From Streptacidiphilus sp. PB12-B1b (GTDB taxonomy: Bacteria; Actinomycetota; Actinomycetes; Streptomycetales; Streptomycetaceae): DNA of 64,000 nucleotides. The notes under the pieces were generated by a model. It had not been told where the DNA came from and made no database searches. It was given only the letters and a program-made list of their open reading frames with translations. This document shows, in pieces, positions 15,836 to 24,138 of this stretch (position 1 is the first letter of the stretch; every line of letters begins with the position of its first letter). A program made the translations under genes and the position numbers. The DNA is taken from contig NZ_CP048405.1 of NCBI RefSeq assembly GCF_014084125.1, positions 3,844,001 through 3,908,000 of the forward strand. The letters are read 5' to 3'.

Positions 15836-16675
15836 GTGCCGCATCTTGCCTCGACCATCCGTGCTGCCCGGCGGAACGCGGCTACGGCGCTCCACTCCCG
15901 CCGCTCGGTCGTCGCCGTGGTCGCGGCTGCGCTGGCCCTGGGGTTGTCCGGATGCAACGGCTACCAGGCGACCTCCCCGGCCACGGCCAGGAAGCAGACT
16001 CCGGCCACGGGCGCCGCGGCGGCGTTCGCGCAGGGCCCGAACGGCCCGGTCGACTGCCGCAGGGCGAAGTGCGTGGCGATCACCTTCGACACCGGGCCGA
16101 GCATCCGCACGCCGCAGATCCTGAGCATCCTGCGGACCTACCACGTGCACGCCACCTTCTTCACCATCGGCCAGAACGTCATGAAGTACCCGGCGACGGC
16201 CAAGGCCATGGCCGCGCAGGGCAACGAGATGGAGACGCTCACCTGGGACCACCAGATCCTGACCAGCATCAGCAAGGACGACGTCCGCAAGGAGATCGTC
16301 CAGGGACGGGCCGCCGTGAAGCAGGTGACCGGCGAGGTGCCCGGGCTGCTGCGCCCGCCGCAGGGCCGCACCAGCGACGCGATCACCGCGGTCTGCCGCG
16401 ATCTCGGCATGGCGGAGGTCGAATGGACGGCCACCGCCTCGGACTTCGAGACGACCGACCCGGCGCTGATCACCCAGCGGATCCTCGGCCAGACCAAACC
16501 CGACGGGATCATCCTGCTGCACGACCACGTCGACCCCACCAACCACGGCTACAACGGCACTGTGGCCGCGCTCCCGGGCATCATCTCCGCGCTCCAGGCC
16601 AAGGGCTACACCTTCGTCACCGTCTCCCAGCTGCTCGCGCCCGGAAAGCCGCAGCCCGGGCTGGTGTACAAGTAG
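15836..16675 (+). CDS. Polysaccharide-deacetylase-fold lipoprotein, degenerate site
   Basis: 279 residues from GTG 15836 (AGGAG 9 bases upstream). The signal ends in a lipobox LSGC. The NodB-homology domain is recognisable by TFDTGPS (83-89), RPPQG and IILLHD. Key metal ligands are missing: the usual TFDDGP reads D85-T86, and the usual H(S/T)xxH of motif 2 reads L135-T-W-D-H139, so two of the Asp-His-His metal ligands are replaced. It is therefore probably a binding protein or an enzyme with altered chemistry rather than a normal chitin/peptidoglycan deacetylase. It lies just upstream of a DasR-site-controlled chitin-binding protein gene, suggesting a role in chitin or wall metabolism. Confidence 0.85.
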   Translation: MPHLASTIRAARRNAATALHSRRSVVAVVAAALALGLSGCNGYQATSPATARKQTPATGAAAAFAQGPNGPVDCRRAKCVAITFDTGPSIRTPQILSILRTYHVHATFFTIGQNVMKYPATAKAMAAQGNEMETLTWDHQILTSISKDDVRKEIVQGRAAVKQVTGEVPGLLRPPQGRTSDAITAVCRDLGMAEVEWTATASDFETTDPALITQRILGQTKPDGIILLHDHVDPTNHGYNGTVAALPGIISALQAKGYTFVTVSQLLAPGKPQPGLVYK

Positions 16676-16753
16676 CCCTAGGCCGGGGGCCCGTGCCGTT
16701 GCGGGCGGCTACGACGGCGAACGGGGTGAGAAGCGGGGGCGGGCCGCGCCGGG

Positions 16754-16769
16754 ATTGGTCTAGACGATA
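16754..16769. promoter_or_regulatory. DasR-type operator (dre), site 1
   Basis: ATTGGTCTAGACGATA compared with the dre consensus AGTGGTCTAGACCACT: the TGGTCTAGAC core is intact and the right half is weaker. It is a direct repeat, 15 bases out of phase, with site 2. Confidence 0.65.
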
Positions 16770-16784
16770 GTGGTCTAGACCCCT
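16769..16784. promoter_or_regulatory. DasR-type operator (dre), site 2
   Basis: AGTGGTCTAGACCCCT matches the 16-base dre consensus at all but one position. Paired direct TGGTCTAGAC repeats (16756-16765 and 16771-16780) are the arrangement seen before Streptomyces chitinase genes. It is immediately followed by TTGACG (16784-16789), a likely -35 box, so DasR binding should block transcription until amino sugars relieve it. Confidence 0.8.
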
Positions 16785-16890
16785 TGACGGCGACTGCGGG
16801 GTCAAGTTCACTGAGCCGCACAGCCTCACGGTGTCCCTGCCATGGCACCCCACGGGTTCCCCCACATCCCGTCGAGAAGGAAGCACCCCC

Positions 16891-18021
16891 ATGCCTCCAC
16901 TCCCCACCCGCACGCGGTTATGGTTCGCCGCGATGGCCACGGCCGCCGTCGCCGTCTGCACCCTGCTGCTCGGGTCGCCCGCCTCCGCCCATGTCACGGC
17001 CGCCCGGCAGGCCGAGGCGGCGAGTTCGCTGCCCGCCTGTCCGTTCTGGGCGTCCGGGATCACTCCGCCGCCCCGCACCACCACGCCCTGGGTGCCACCG
17101 CTGCAGACCGCCTCCGCCGTGAACTTCTCCACCCGGCCGGCCGCTCCCACGATCACCGGTTCGCTGGTGAACGGACAGGTCACCGTCACCGTGAGCCCGG
17201 TGCCCAACGCCGTTGCCTACAAGGTGTGGCGCGACGGAGTGGACATCGGCTACATCAGCTACTGGGGTCAGACCGGCCCGCTGACCGTCACCGACACCGC
17301 ACCCTGCCAGGGCGCGTCCTATGACGTCGTGGCCATGTACGACACCAGCAACTCGGACGCCTCGCTCGGCCAACTCTCCGTGCCCTACTGGCTCGGCGCG
17401 GACGGGACGCTCGCGCCCGGTGCGGGCGACGTCGCGGTCGGAACCCAGATCCCGATGATGGTCACCTCGTACGACAACACCGGCCAGACGGCCTCCGGTT
17501 ACAACGCCCAGCTCGGCGTCTGCGCCACCGACCCGCGGGTGATTCCGTGGGGCACGTACTTCACCATTCCGGGGTACGGCACCTGCTACGCGGGCGACCT
17601 CGGCACCTGGATCCAGAACGACACCGTCGACGTCTGGCTGCCCGACGCGCAGGCGAACAACTGGGGCGTGCAGGACAAGACGGTCACGGTGATCGCCAAC
17701 CCCTACGCGGGTGGAGCCGCACCGACCCCCTCGGCATCGGCCTCCTCCAGCCCGACGCCCACGCCGACGCCCACGCCCACTCCGACGGTCACGCCCACCC
17801 CGACTCCGACCGTGACACCGTCCCCCTCGGCCAGTGCCTCCGCCTCGCCCACGACCGGCGGGACCTGCGCAGCGGCCTGGAGCGCGTCCACCACCTACGC
17901 GCGGGGCGCCGTCGTCTCCTACAGCGGCGCGAACTACACCGCGACCTTCGGGTCGACCGGCGCCGTCCCGGGCGCCCCGACCTCCTGGGCCGTGTGGACC
18001 GCCGACGGAGCCTGCGGCTGA
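16891..18021 (+). CDS. Secreted 3D-domain protein with chitin-binding module
   Basis: 376 residues from ATG 16891 behind AAGGAAG. Signal peptide 1-34 (ends ASA-H); an Fn3-like or beta-sandwich part (about 65-150); a 3D (Asp-Asp-Asp) beta-barrel domain (about 175-270) containing GTYFTIPGYGTCYAGD and the NDTVDVWLPD strand; a Pro-Thr-rich linker; and a C-terminal CBM5/12-type module (about 325-376; AWSASTTYARGAVVSYSG ... WAVW). The 3D fold occurs in wall-acting RlpA/MltA-type proteins; the CBM should hold it on chitin. Two DasR-type sites precede it. Residue 10 is encoded by TTA (16918-16920), the rare bldA codon, so translation may be tied to development. A longer frame from 16831 lacks a ribosome binding site. 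Confidence 0.85.
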   Translation: MPPLPTRTRLWFAAMATAAVAVCTLLLGSPASAHVTAARQAEAASSLPACPFWASGITPPPRTTTPWVPPLQTASAVNFSTRPAAPTITGSLVNGQVTVTVSPVPNAVAYKVWRDGVDIGYISYWGQTGPLTVTDTAPCQGASYDVVAMYDTSNSDASLGQLSVPYWLGADGTLAPGAGDVAVGTQIPMMVTSYDNTGQTASGYNAQLGVCATDPRVIPWGTYFTIPGYGTCYAGDLGTWIQNDTVDVWLPDAQANNWGVQDKTVTVIANPYAGGAAPTPSASASSSPTPTPTPTPTPTVTPTPTPTVTPSPSASASASPTTGGTCAAAWSASTTYARGAVVSYSGANYTATFGSTGAVPGAPTSWAVWTADGACG

Positions 18022-18083
18022 GCCTGCGGCTGGAACGGCAGCGGTCCCGGGCTGCCTCGGTCCTTCGGGATCAACGGGATGCA

Positions 18084-18133
18084 GGCGGGGTGCTCGACTG
18101 CGTGTGCGTCAGCGCGCGGTCGAGCACCCCGCC
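18084..18133. terminator. Bidirectional hairpin
   Basis: Perfect 15-base arms GGCGGGGTGCTCGAC (18084-18098) and its complement (18119-18133), 20-base loop, between the convergent chitin-binding protein and TetR genes. Confidence 0.75.
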
Positions 18134-18161
18134 GCGTCCGGGCCGGGCCGCCGCTGCGCGG

Positions 18162-18701
18162 TCAGACGCCGTTGACGATCGCCATCAGCGCCGCGGCGAA
18201 GGGGGCAGGGTCCACGTCGCCGCGGACGGCCAGTTGCTGGTTGTAGCCGCCACTGATGGCCACGAACGCTTCGGCGATCTCCTCGGCCCGCCCACGCCGA
18301 CGGTCGGGCACCAAGGCGGCGATTGCGGCCCGCATGGCGGAGAGCTGCTGCCGCACGACCGCAGCCAGCGACGGCGACACCGCGGCCTCGGCATAGATCT
18401 GGGCCACCAGCCGGGCATGGTCCGTCTCGCGCGCCAGAGCGCGTACCCGCTCGAGGAAGCCCTCGACGGCCTCGGCCGTGAGCGCCTTCGGCAGCGCCTC
18501 GCTGCCCTGCTCGCAGACGGCGACGACGATCTCGTCCTTGCTGGTGAAGTACCGGTAGATGGCTCCGTTGGAGAGCCCGGACTCGGTGACGATGTCGGCC
18601 ATGGACGTGCGGGCGAAGCCGTGGCTGGCGAACCTGGCACGGGCGGCGTCCACGATCTGCTGGCGGCGAGCGTCAAGGTGCGCCTGACTGACCCTGGGCA
18701 T
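18162..18701 (-). CDS. TetR/AcrR family regulator
   Basis: 179 residues. The N-terminal helix-turn-helix is clear: QQIVDAARARFASHGFARTSMADIVTE ... GLSNGAIYRYFTSKDE (about residues 14-55). The C-terminal ligand domain is not assignable to an inducer. It is divergent from the aldo/keto reductase gene with only 72 bases between starts. This region contains AT-richer TTTACTTGCTACAGT, so the protein most likely represses both itself and the reductase. Confidence 0.88.
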   Translation of the reverse strand: MPRVSQAHLDARRQQIVDAARARFASHGFARTSMADIVTESGLSNGAIYRYFTSKDEIVVAVCEQGSEALPKALTAEAVEGFLERVRALARETDHARLVAQIYAEAAVSPSLAAVVRQQLSAMRAAIAALVPDRRRGRAEEIAEAFVAISGGYNQQLAVRGDVDPAPFAAALMAIVNGV

Positions 18702-18773
18702 AAAAAGAGCGACCCCTCGTTTTACTTGCTACAGTGGGTGATCTTACCGCACGACCACCTTTCAGGAGCTGCC

Positions 18774-19820
18774 ATGCGCTACCTCACCTTCGGCCGTCTG
18801 ACCGGACTGCGCGTGTCGCAGTACGCCCTGGGCACAGCGAACTTCGGGACGTCGGCCGCCAGCGCCGGACCCGAGGGCGCGCGGCAGATCTTCGACGCCT
18901 TCGTCGCCGCAGGCGGCACCACGTTCGACACGTCCAACCTCTACCAGGACGGACAGGCCGAAACCGTGCTCGGTGGGCTGCTCGGCAGCCGGCGCGACGA
19001 CTTCGTGGTGATCACCAAGTACAGCGGGACGCGGCAGAGCCGGCCCCGACCGGGAACGACCGGCAACAGCCGCAAGACCATGGTCCGCTCCCTGGAGGCC
19101 AGTCTGCGCCGCCTGGACACCGACTACGTCGACGTCTTCATGCCGCACTTCCCCGACGGAACCACCCCTCTCGAGGAGATCCTGGCCGGGTTCGACGACC
19201 TGATCCGCTCCGGGAAGATCCTGCACGGCGCGCTCTCCAACTTCCCCGCGTGGCGGGTCGCCGGTGCCGCTGTGCGGGCCGACCTGCGCGGCCTGGCCCC
19301 GCTGGTCGGCATCCAGACCGAGTACAGCCTGGCCGAACGGTCCGCCGAGCGGGAGCTGCTGCCGATGGCCCAGGCCCACGGGCTGGGCGCGCTCCTGTAC
19401 TCCCCGCTGGCCGGAGGGCTGCTCACCGGCAAGTACCGGCTGGGCGAGCAGGGCCGGTTGAGTGCGCGCGGCGACGCCGTCGAGGGCACCGCTCAGCGCA
19501 GCGCCGTCGTCGACGCCGTCCTGGCCGTCGCCGAGGAGGCGGGCGCCAGCCCGACCCGGGTCTCCCTCGCCTGGCTGCTGCGCCGGGCCGCGCTGGCCCG
19601 CACCGCCCTGGTCCCGATCGTCGGCCCCCGCTCGCTGACCCAGCTGGAGGAGTACCTCGGCTCCCTCCACCTCGAACTGAGCGATGAGCACCACCACCGC
19701 CTGGACCAGGTCAGCGCCGTGCGCATGGGGACACCGCACGAGGACGTCACGGCCGCGCTGGGCCACGGCATCGACGGCGACCGCACGCTCCTCGAAGCTC
19801 CGGCCGTCCCCGTCATCTGA
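18774..19820 (+). CDS. Aldo/keto reductase
   Basis: 348 residues from ATG 18774 (AGGAG 9 bases upstream). TIM-barrel AKR with the catalytic tetrad visible: Asp and Tyr in TTFDTSNLYQDGQAE (about 44-58), Lys in VVITKYSG and His in DVFMPHFPDG; the C-terminal VPIVGPRSLTQLEE segment is the NADPH-binding loop. Members reduce aldehydes, ketones or sugars with NADPH. It is divergent from a TetR regulator and is probably its target, suggesting induction by a toxic carbonyl or a small aromatic; substrate unknown. Confidence 0.88.
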   Translation: MRYLTFGRLTGLRVSQYALGTANFGTSAASAGPEGARQIFDAFVAAGGTTFDTSNLYQDGQAETVLGGLLGSRRDDFVVITKYSGTRQSRPRPGTTGNSRKTMVRSLEASLRRLDTDYVDVFMPHFPDGTTPLEEILAGFDDLIRSGKILHGALSNFPAWRVAGAAVRADLRGLAPLVGIQTEYSLAERSAERELLPMAQAHGLGALLYSPLAGGLLTGKYRLGEQGRLSARGDAVEGTAQRSAVVDAVLAVAEEAGASPTRVSLAWLLRRAALARTALVPIVGPRSLTQLEEYLGSLHLELSDEHHHRLDQVSAVRMGTPHEDVTAALGHGIDGDRTLLEAPAVPVI

Positions 19821-20055
19821 AACACCGTCATCCGGTCATCGCACGGCCCGTGGCTCGGTCAGCCCACCGGCGGCGGCTGCAACCGCTTCGTGACCGAATT
19901 CATGGCGGTTTCACAGGCGTGCTCGCCACGATCGAGCGGTGGACCACCAAGGGCCGTCAGCGCCACGCGCGTCCGGCCCGCACCTCCCGCAGCGGTCATG
20001 TCCCCTTGCCCGCCGTCCCGCCGGCGCATTCGGTTCTCCCCGGAGGCAGTTCGCC

Positions 20056-22401
20056 TTGTCTGCGATCGTCGAGGATTCCCTACGGGATTCCTCCGGTACC
20101 CCCCGCCCGGACGGCCGCAGGTGGCGTCCGGCCTGGCGCTTCTGGCGCTCCCCGGCCGGGCAGCCCGGCTGGGCCAGGCCGGCGCTGCTGGCCGTCGCCG
20201 TGGTGGCAGCGGTGCTGTACACCTGGAACATCACCTCCTCCGGCTACGCGTACTTCTACTCCGACGCGGTCAAGAGCATGTCGGTCAGCTGGAAGGCGCT
20301 GCTGTTCGGGGCGTTGGACCCGGGCGCGACCATCACGCCGGACAAGATCGCCGGATCCTTCGTGCCGCAGGCGCTGTCCGCCCGGATCTTCGGGTTCCAC
20401 GCCTGGGCGGTGACGCTGCCGCAGTGCGTCGAGGGCGTGATCAGCGTCCTGGTGATGTACCGGGTGGTCCGCCGCTGGTCCGGCCCCCGGGCCGGTCTGG
20501 CCGCCGCGGGGCTGTTCACCTTCACCCCGGTGGCCGCCTCGATGTTCGGGCACTCCATGGAGGACGGCTTCCTCGTCTTCTGCCTGGTCATGGCGGCCGA
20601 CTGCTACCAGCGGGCGGTCCTTGACGCACGGCTGCGCTCCCTGCTGCTCGCCGGTGTGTGGGTGGGCATCGGCTTCCAGGCCAAGATGCTGCAGGCGTGG
20701 ATGATCCTTCCCGCCCTCGCCGTCGGCTACGCGGTGGCCGCGCCGGTGCGGCTGCCGCGCAGGCTCGGGCACCTGCTGGCGGCCGGGGCGGTGTGCGCGG
20801 CGGTGTCGCTGTCCTGGGTGGCCCTGATGACCGTGGTACCGGCCCGGGACCGCCCGTACGTGGACGGCAGCACCAACAACAGCGCGGTGGCCATGGTCTT
20901 CGGCTACAACGGGCTGGAGCGCTTCGGCATCCACGTACCGGGGGCCGTCGCCGGGATGGGCGGCGGTGCGCCGGGCGGCGGCAGCGGCGCGGGGGCCGGT
21001 CTGCGCGGCTCCTCCGGTGCGGGCGGCTTCCCCGGCGGGGGGACGAGCGGCGCTCAGGCAGGCGGCTCCGGCGGCTTCCCGGGGGCCGGGTCGGCTGCGG
21101 GTGCCGGAGGCGCAGCCGGTTCCGCGCCGGGCGGCGGTACCGCTTCGGGCGGGCCGGGCGGAGCGTCCGGCCAGGCCGGGACGCCCGGATCGGCGGGTAC
21201 GGGCGGCGCCGGTGTGCCGAGCGGCGGTGTGCCGGGCGGCTCCGGGGCCGGGGGCACCTTTCCCGGGGGCCGGGCGCTGCCGGGCGGCGGGCACGGCGGC
21301 GGCTTCGGCGGCATGAGCGGCTCGGGCTGGCTGAAGCTGTTCCAGGGTCGGTTCGCACCACAGATCGGCTGGATGTACCCGTTCGCGCTGGTCGGACTGG
21401 GCTTCGGCCTGTGGTGGCGGCGCAGGGCCGGGCGCACCGACCGGCTGCGCGGCGGCTACCTGATGTGGGGGACGTGGCTGGTCACCGTCGGCCTGGTGTT
21501 CAGCAGGATGAGTTCGATCCCGCACACCGCCTACATGGCGACGCTCGCGCCTCCGCTGGCGGCGCTGGCCGGGGCCGGCGGCGTGCTGATGTGGGACGCC
21601 TACCGCAAGGGCGCCCGCAGCGGCTGGGCGCTGCCGGTCGCGGTCGCCGCCGAGACGGCGTGGAGCTGGTACCTCAGTTCCGCGGAGACCGGTTTCCTGC
21701 CCTGGCTGCGCTGGCTGGCCCTGGCCGCCGGACTGGTCGGGCTGGCCGCCCTGGTGTGGCGCAGGGCCCCGCGCCGGGCACGCTCCCGGGTCCTGGCCGT
21801 CGGCGCCGCCGCCGCCCTGGTCGGCGCGGTGCTGACCCCGGTCGCCTGGTCGGCCTCGGTGCTCGACCCCGAGTACTCCGGCAGTGCCTTCGACGCCGGC
21901 GCCGGGCCCTCGGCCAGGGGCACCATCGGAACGCCCGGCGGTACGGTCACCACCCGGCTCACCGCCGACCAGCGCAAGCTCTACGACTACGTCAAGGCCC
22001 GGCAGAAGGGCGCGCGGTACGTCCTGGCGACGGACGGCTGGAACGCGGCGTCCCCGTACATCCTGGCCACCGGCGACACGATCATGCCTATGGGCGGCTT
22101 CAGCGGCTCCATCCCGCAGCCCTCGCTGACCGCCTTCGAGTCCCTGGTCCGGCACGGGCAGCTGCGGTACGTGCTGATCTCCGGCGGCGCGCGGGGCGGC
22201 TTCCCCGGCGCGGGCGGGGGAGGGGGCACCGGTTCCGTCACCGCCATCGACAGCTGGGTGCGGAGCCACTGCACCGAGACGCCCTCCACCAGCTACGGGG
22301 TCAGCGCCGCCTCCGCCACGGCGTCAGCCTCGATGGGCTTCTTCCGGTCCGCCGGAGGCGAGGGCACCGGCACCCTGTACGCGTGCGGTTCCCCGGCCTG
22401 A
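20056..22401 (+). CDS. PMT/ArnT-type membrane glycosyltransferase (GT39)
   Basis: About 781 residues from TTG 20056, which has GGAGG 9 bases upstream; GTG 20068 or an upstream frame start at 19939 are alternatives. The first membrane helix is followed by the extracytoplasmic SGYAYFYSDAVKSM loop with the conserved acidic residue of lipid-phosphosugar-dependent transferases; about ten further helices follow. A long Gly/Ala/Ser-rich insertion (about residues 295-420, roughly 21000-21330) lies between helices and is probably a disordered extracellular loop. The C-terminal soluble domain ends GTGTLYACGSPA. It likely moves mannose or another sugar from a polyprenyl carrier onto an exported acceptor. 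It stands alone, ended by the hairpin at 22440-22475. Confidence 0.82.
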   Translation: MSAIVEDSLRDSSGTPRPDGRRWRPAWRFWRSPAGQPGWARPALLAVAVVAAVLYTWNITSSGYAYFYSDAVKSMSVSWKALLFGALDPGATITPDKIAGSFVPQALSARIFGFHAWAVTLPQCVEGVISVLVMYRVVRRWSGPRAGLAAAGLFTFTPVAASMFGHSMEDGFLVFCLVMAADCYQRAVLDARLRSLLLAGVWVGIGFQAKMLQAWMILPALAVGYAVAAPVRLPRRLGHLLAAGAVCAAVSLSWVALMTVVPARDRPYVDGSTNNSAVAMVFGYNGLERFGIHVPGAVAGMGGGAPGGGSGAGAGLRGSSGAGGFPGGGTSGAQAGGSGGFPGAGSAAGAGGAAGSAPGGGTASGGPGGASGQAGTPGSAGTGGAGVPSGGVPGGSGAGGTFPGGRALPGGGHGGGFGGMSGSGWLKLFQGRFAPQIGWMYPFALVGLGFGLWWRRRAGRTDRLRGGYLMWGTWLVTVGLVFSRMSSIPHTAYMATLAPPLAALAGAGGVLMWDAYRKGARSGWALPVAVAAETAWSWYLSSAETGFLPWLRWLALAAGLVGLAALVWRRAPRRARSRVLAVGAAAALVGAVLTPVAWSASVLDPEYSGSAFDAGAGPSARGTIGTPGGTVTTRLTADQRKLYDYVKARQKGARYVLATDGWNAASPYILATGDTIMPMGGFSGSIPQPSLTAFESLVRHGQLRYVLISGGARGGFPGAGGGGGTGSVTAIDSWVRSHCTETPSTSYGVSAASATASASMGFFRSAGGEGTGTLYACGSPA

Positions 22402-22439
22402 CGTCGGCGGAGGCGTCGGCAGGGGCGTCGGGGCATGCG

Positions 22440-22475
22440 TCGGCGGGCGGGGCTGTGGTGCGCCCCGCCCGCCGA
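22440..22475. terminator. Bidirectional hairpin
   Basis: Perfect 14-base arms TCGGCGGGCGGGGC (22440-22453) and its complement (22462-22475), 8-base loop, between two convergent genes. Confidence 0.8.
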
Positions 22476-22524
22476 TCGCTTCTCCTCCTGCCGTGGGCAG
22501 GTACTACCAAGCTGGTCGGGCCGG

Positions 22525-22983
22525 TCAGGCCGGGGTGATCCGGCCGCGCCAGCTGCCCTCGGCCATGCCCTTGTCCTCGATGAAGGACTTGAAGCGCTTC
22601 ATGTCGCCCTTGACCCGACGGTCGACGACGCCGAGCATGTCGCCGGCCTTCTCGACCATGCCCTCCGGCTCGAAGTCCATCGTCAGGTTGACCTTGGTGT
22701 GCCCGTCGTCGAGGCGCTGGAAGGTGACCAGCCCGCGCTGGCTGGCCTCGCCGCCGACGGTGCGCCAGGCGATGCGCTCGTCGGGCAGCTGGTCGATGAT
22801 CTCGGTGTCGAACTCCCGCGACGCGCCGGCGACCTTGGTGCGCCAGTGGCTGTGGCGGTCGTCGATCTGGACGATCTCCTCGACCCCCTCCATGAACCGG
22901 GGGAACTCCTCGAACAGGGTCCACTGGTTGTAGGCGGTGTGGACCGGCACCGCGACCTCGACGGATTCCTTCACTGTGCTCAC
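22525..22983 (-). CDS. SRPBCC (START-like) cyclase/dehydrase family protein
   Basis: 152 residues from GTG 22983 with AGGAG 6 bases before it. The START-like fold is recognisable from VPVHTAYNQWTLFEEFPRFMEGVEEI, SREFDTEIIDQLPDERIAWRT and VTFQRLDDGHTKVNLTMDFEPEG. These are small hydrophobic-pocket proteins, often described as polyketide cyclase/dehydrase-like, but here there is no biosynthetic context. It lies downstream of a membrane-protein operon associated with stress, separated by about 165 bases, so it may have its own promoter. Confidence 0.85.
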   Translation of the reverse strand: MSTVKESVEVAVPVHTAYNQWTLFEEFPRFMEGVEEIVQIDDRHSHWRTKVAGASREFDTEIIDQLPDERIAWRTVGGEASQRGLVTFQRLDDGHTKVNLTMDFEPEGMVEKAGDMLGVVDRRVKGDMKRFKSFIEDKGMAEGSWRGRITPA

Positions 22984-23148
22984 GGTCGGCTCCTGTCTGT
23001 TGTCGTGCGGCGAATGGGTCTCTCTGCGCCTGCCCGGCAACAGCGGTGTCATCCGGCACAGACGCAGGGGCGGGATTTCCTGCGCCAGGGCGGGCCGGGG
23101 CGGGCCGGGGCGGGCCGCGGCGACGCAGCACCGGCCCCGGCCGTGCCG

Positions 23149-23619
23149 TCAGCGGAGTCCGCGGCGCACCAGCACGAAGGCGATCGCGGCCGCCACCAGC
23201 GCCGCGGCGATCGCCGGGCCGGGGTTGCGGCGTACGGCGCCGGCGGCGGCCTCGGTGGCGTCGGTGACCGGCTCCGGGGTGCGGGCCCATACCTTGGCGG
23301 CTGCCGCGGCGCCGCTGTCGGTGATGCTGGAGGCGACCGCGGCGGCCTTCTCGCGCGCGGGCTCGGACGCCCGCACCGTGTCCCGGGCGCGCTGGGCCAT
23401 GTCGGCCGCGGCCTGCTGGGCCTGGTTCTTCGCGTCGGCGGCCGCCTCCTGAGCCTGGGCCCCGAGCTCGGCGGCCCGGTCCTTGGCGCGGCGCTTCACG
23501 TCGGCCTTGGACGCCAGCTGGTCGACCGTGCGTCCCAGCTCGCCGCGGGTCTCCTCCACGGCCTCACGCAGTTCCTCGGGGGAGGGGCTGCCGGTCTCGG
23601 CCTTCGGGTCGTTGCTCAT
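23149..23619 (-). CDS. DUF3618-type protein
   Basis: 156 residues. The N-terminal SPEELREAVEETRGELGRTVDQLASKADV (about 12-40) is the DUF3618 signature. A long Ala/Lys/Glu-rich amphipathic helix (QAQEAAADAKNQAQQAA) follows and a single C-terminal membrane helix (PAIAAALVAAAIAFVLV) ends in RRGLR. It overlaps the upstream holin-like gene by four bases (ATGA). The pair is common in actinobacteria near stress-response genes; biochemical role unknown. Confidence 0.82.
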   Translation of the reverse strand: MSNDPKAETGSPSPEELREAVEETRGELGRTVDQLASKADVKRRAKDRAAELGAQAQEAAADAKNQAQQAAADMAQRARDTVRASEPAREKAAAVASSITDSGAAAAAKVWARTPEPVTDATEAAAGAVRRNPGPAIAAALVAAAIAFVLVRRGLR

Positions 23620-24035
23620 CGCTTCGCGTTCTCCTTGATGGTGGTGACGTCGGCCTTCAGGCCGGTGAGGGCCTGCTCGGGCACGGGCGGCGAGGCCCGG
23701 TCCACTTCCTTCTTCCCGGCCGCCGCCAGCGCGGCGGCGACCAGCAGCAGGACGCCGGCGACGATGAGCGCCGACGCCCACCACGGCAGTACCAGCGCCA
23801 GGGCGATGACGGCGGCGGTGACCAGGGTCGCCAGGCCCAGGAAGGCCAGCAGTCCCGCGGCGCCGAACAGGCCGCCGCCGATACCGAACCGCTTGCCCTT
23901 CTCCTTCATCTCGGCCTGCGCCAGCTGCATTTCCTCGCGTACCAGTTGCGAGAGCTGCTGGGTGACGCGGGAGACCAGCTCCCCTGCCGAGGGGTCGTCG
24001 GTCCGTGGGGCCGCCGTGTGCTCCAGGTGTTCCAT
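23616..24035 (-). CDS. Phage-holin-superfamily-type membrane protein
   Basis: 139 residues. SAGELVSRVTQQLSQLVREEMQLAQAEM (about 16-44) and two membrane helices (about 55-80 and 85-110) match the phage-holin-3-6 (YqjE-like) family, which is not phage-derived in this setting. It probably modulates the envelope together with the DUF3618 protein, whose start overlaps its stop. A GAGT-N15-GGGTAG promoter candidate lies 40 bases upstream (24075-24099). Confidence 0.82.
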   Translation of the reverse strand: MEHLEHTAAPRTDDPSAGELVSRVTQQLSQLVREEMQLAQAEMKEKGKRFGIGGGLFGAAGLLAFLGLATLVTAAVIALALVLPWWASALIVAGVLLLVAAALAAAGKKEVDRASPPVPEQALTGLKADVTTIKENAKR

Positions 24036-24074
24036 GTGCCGGTCACTGATCCTTCCGTGTCCCAGGAAGGGCGA

Positions 24075-24099
24075 CTACCCGCCTGCCGGGGCCTCACTC
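24075..24099 (-). promoter_or_regulatory. Sigma-B-type promoter candidate (holin/DUF3618)
   Basis: On the minus strand, GAGT (24099-24096), 15 bases, GGGTAG (24080-24075). It fits the Streptomyces sigma-B consensus GnnT-N14-16-GGGTAC/T except for the last base, 40 bases before ATG 24035. Confidence 0.45.
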
Positions 24100-24115
24100 G
24101 GCCGCCCGCCGACGA

Positions 24116-24135
24116 TCCGCGCCCGTCAGCGCGGA
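24116..24135 (-). terminator. Hairpin after the membrane-channel-like gene
   Basis: TCCGCGC-CCGTCA-GCGCGGA, a 7-base GC stem starting 3 bases after the stop at 24139. Confidence 0.5.
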
Positions 24136-24138
24136 CGC

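Noticed and set aside
23616..24035. Holin-like protein as a sign of prophage
   Set aside because: This YqjE-type family is chromosomal and no phage structural, integrase or lysis genes are nearby.
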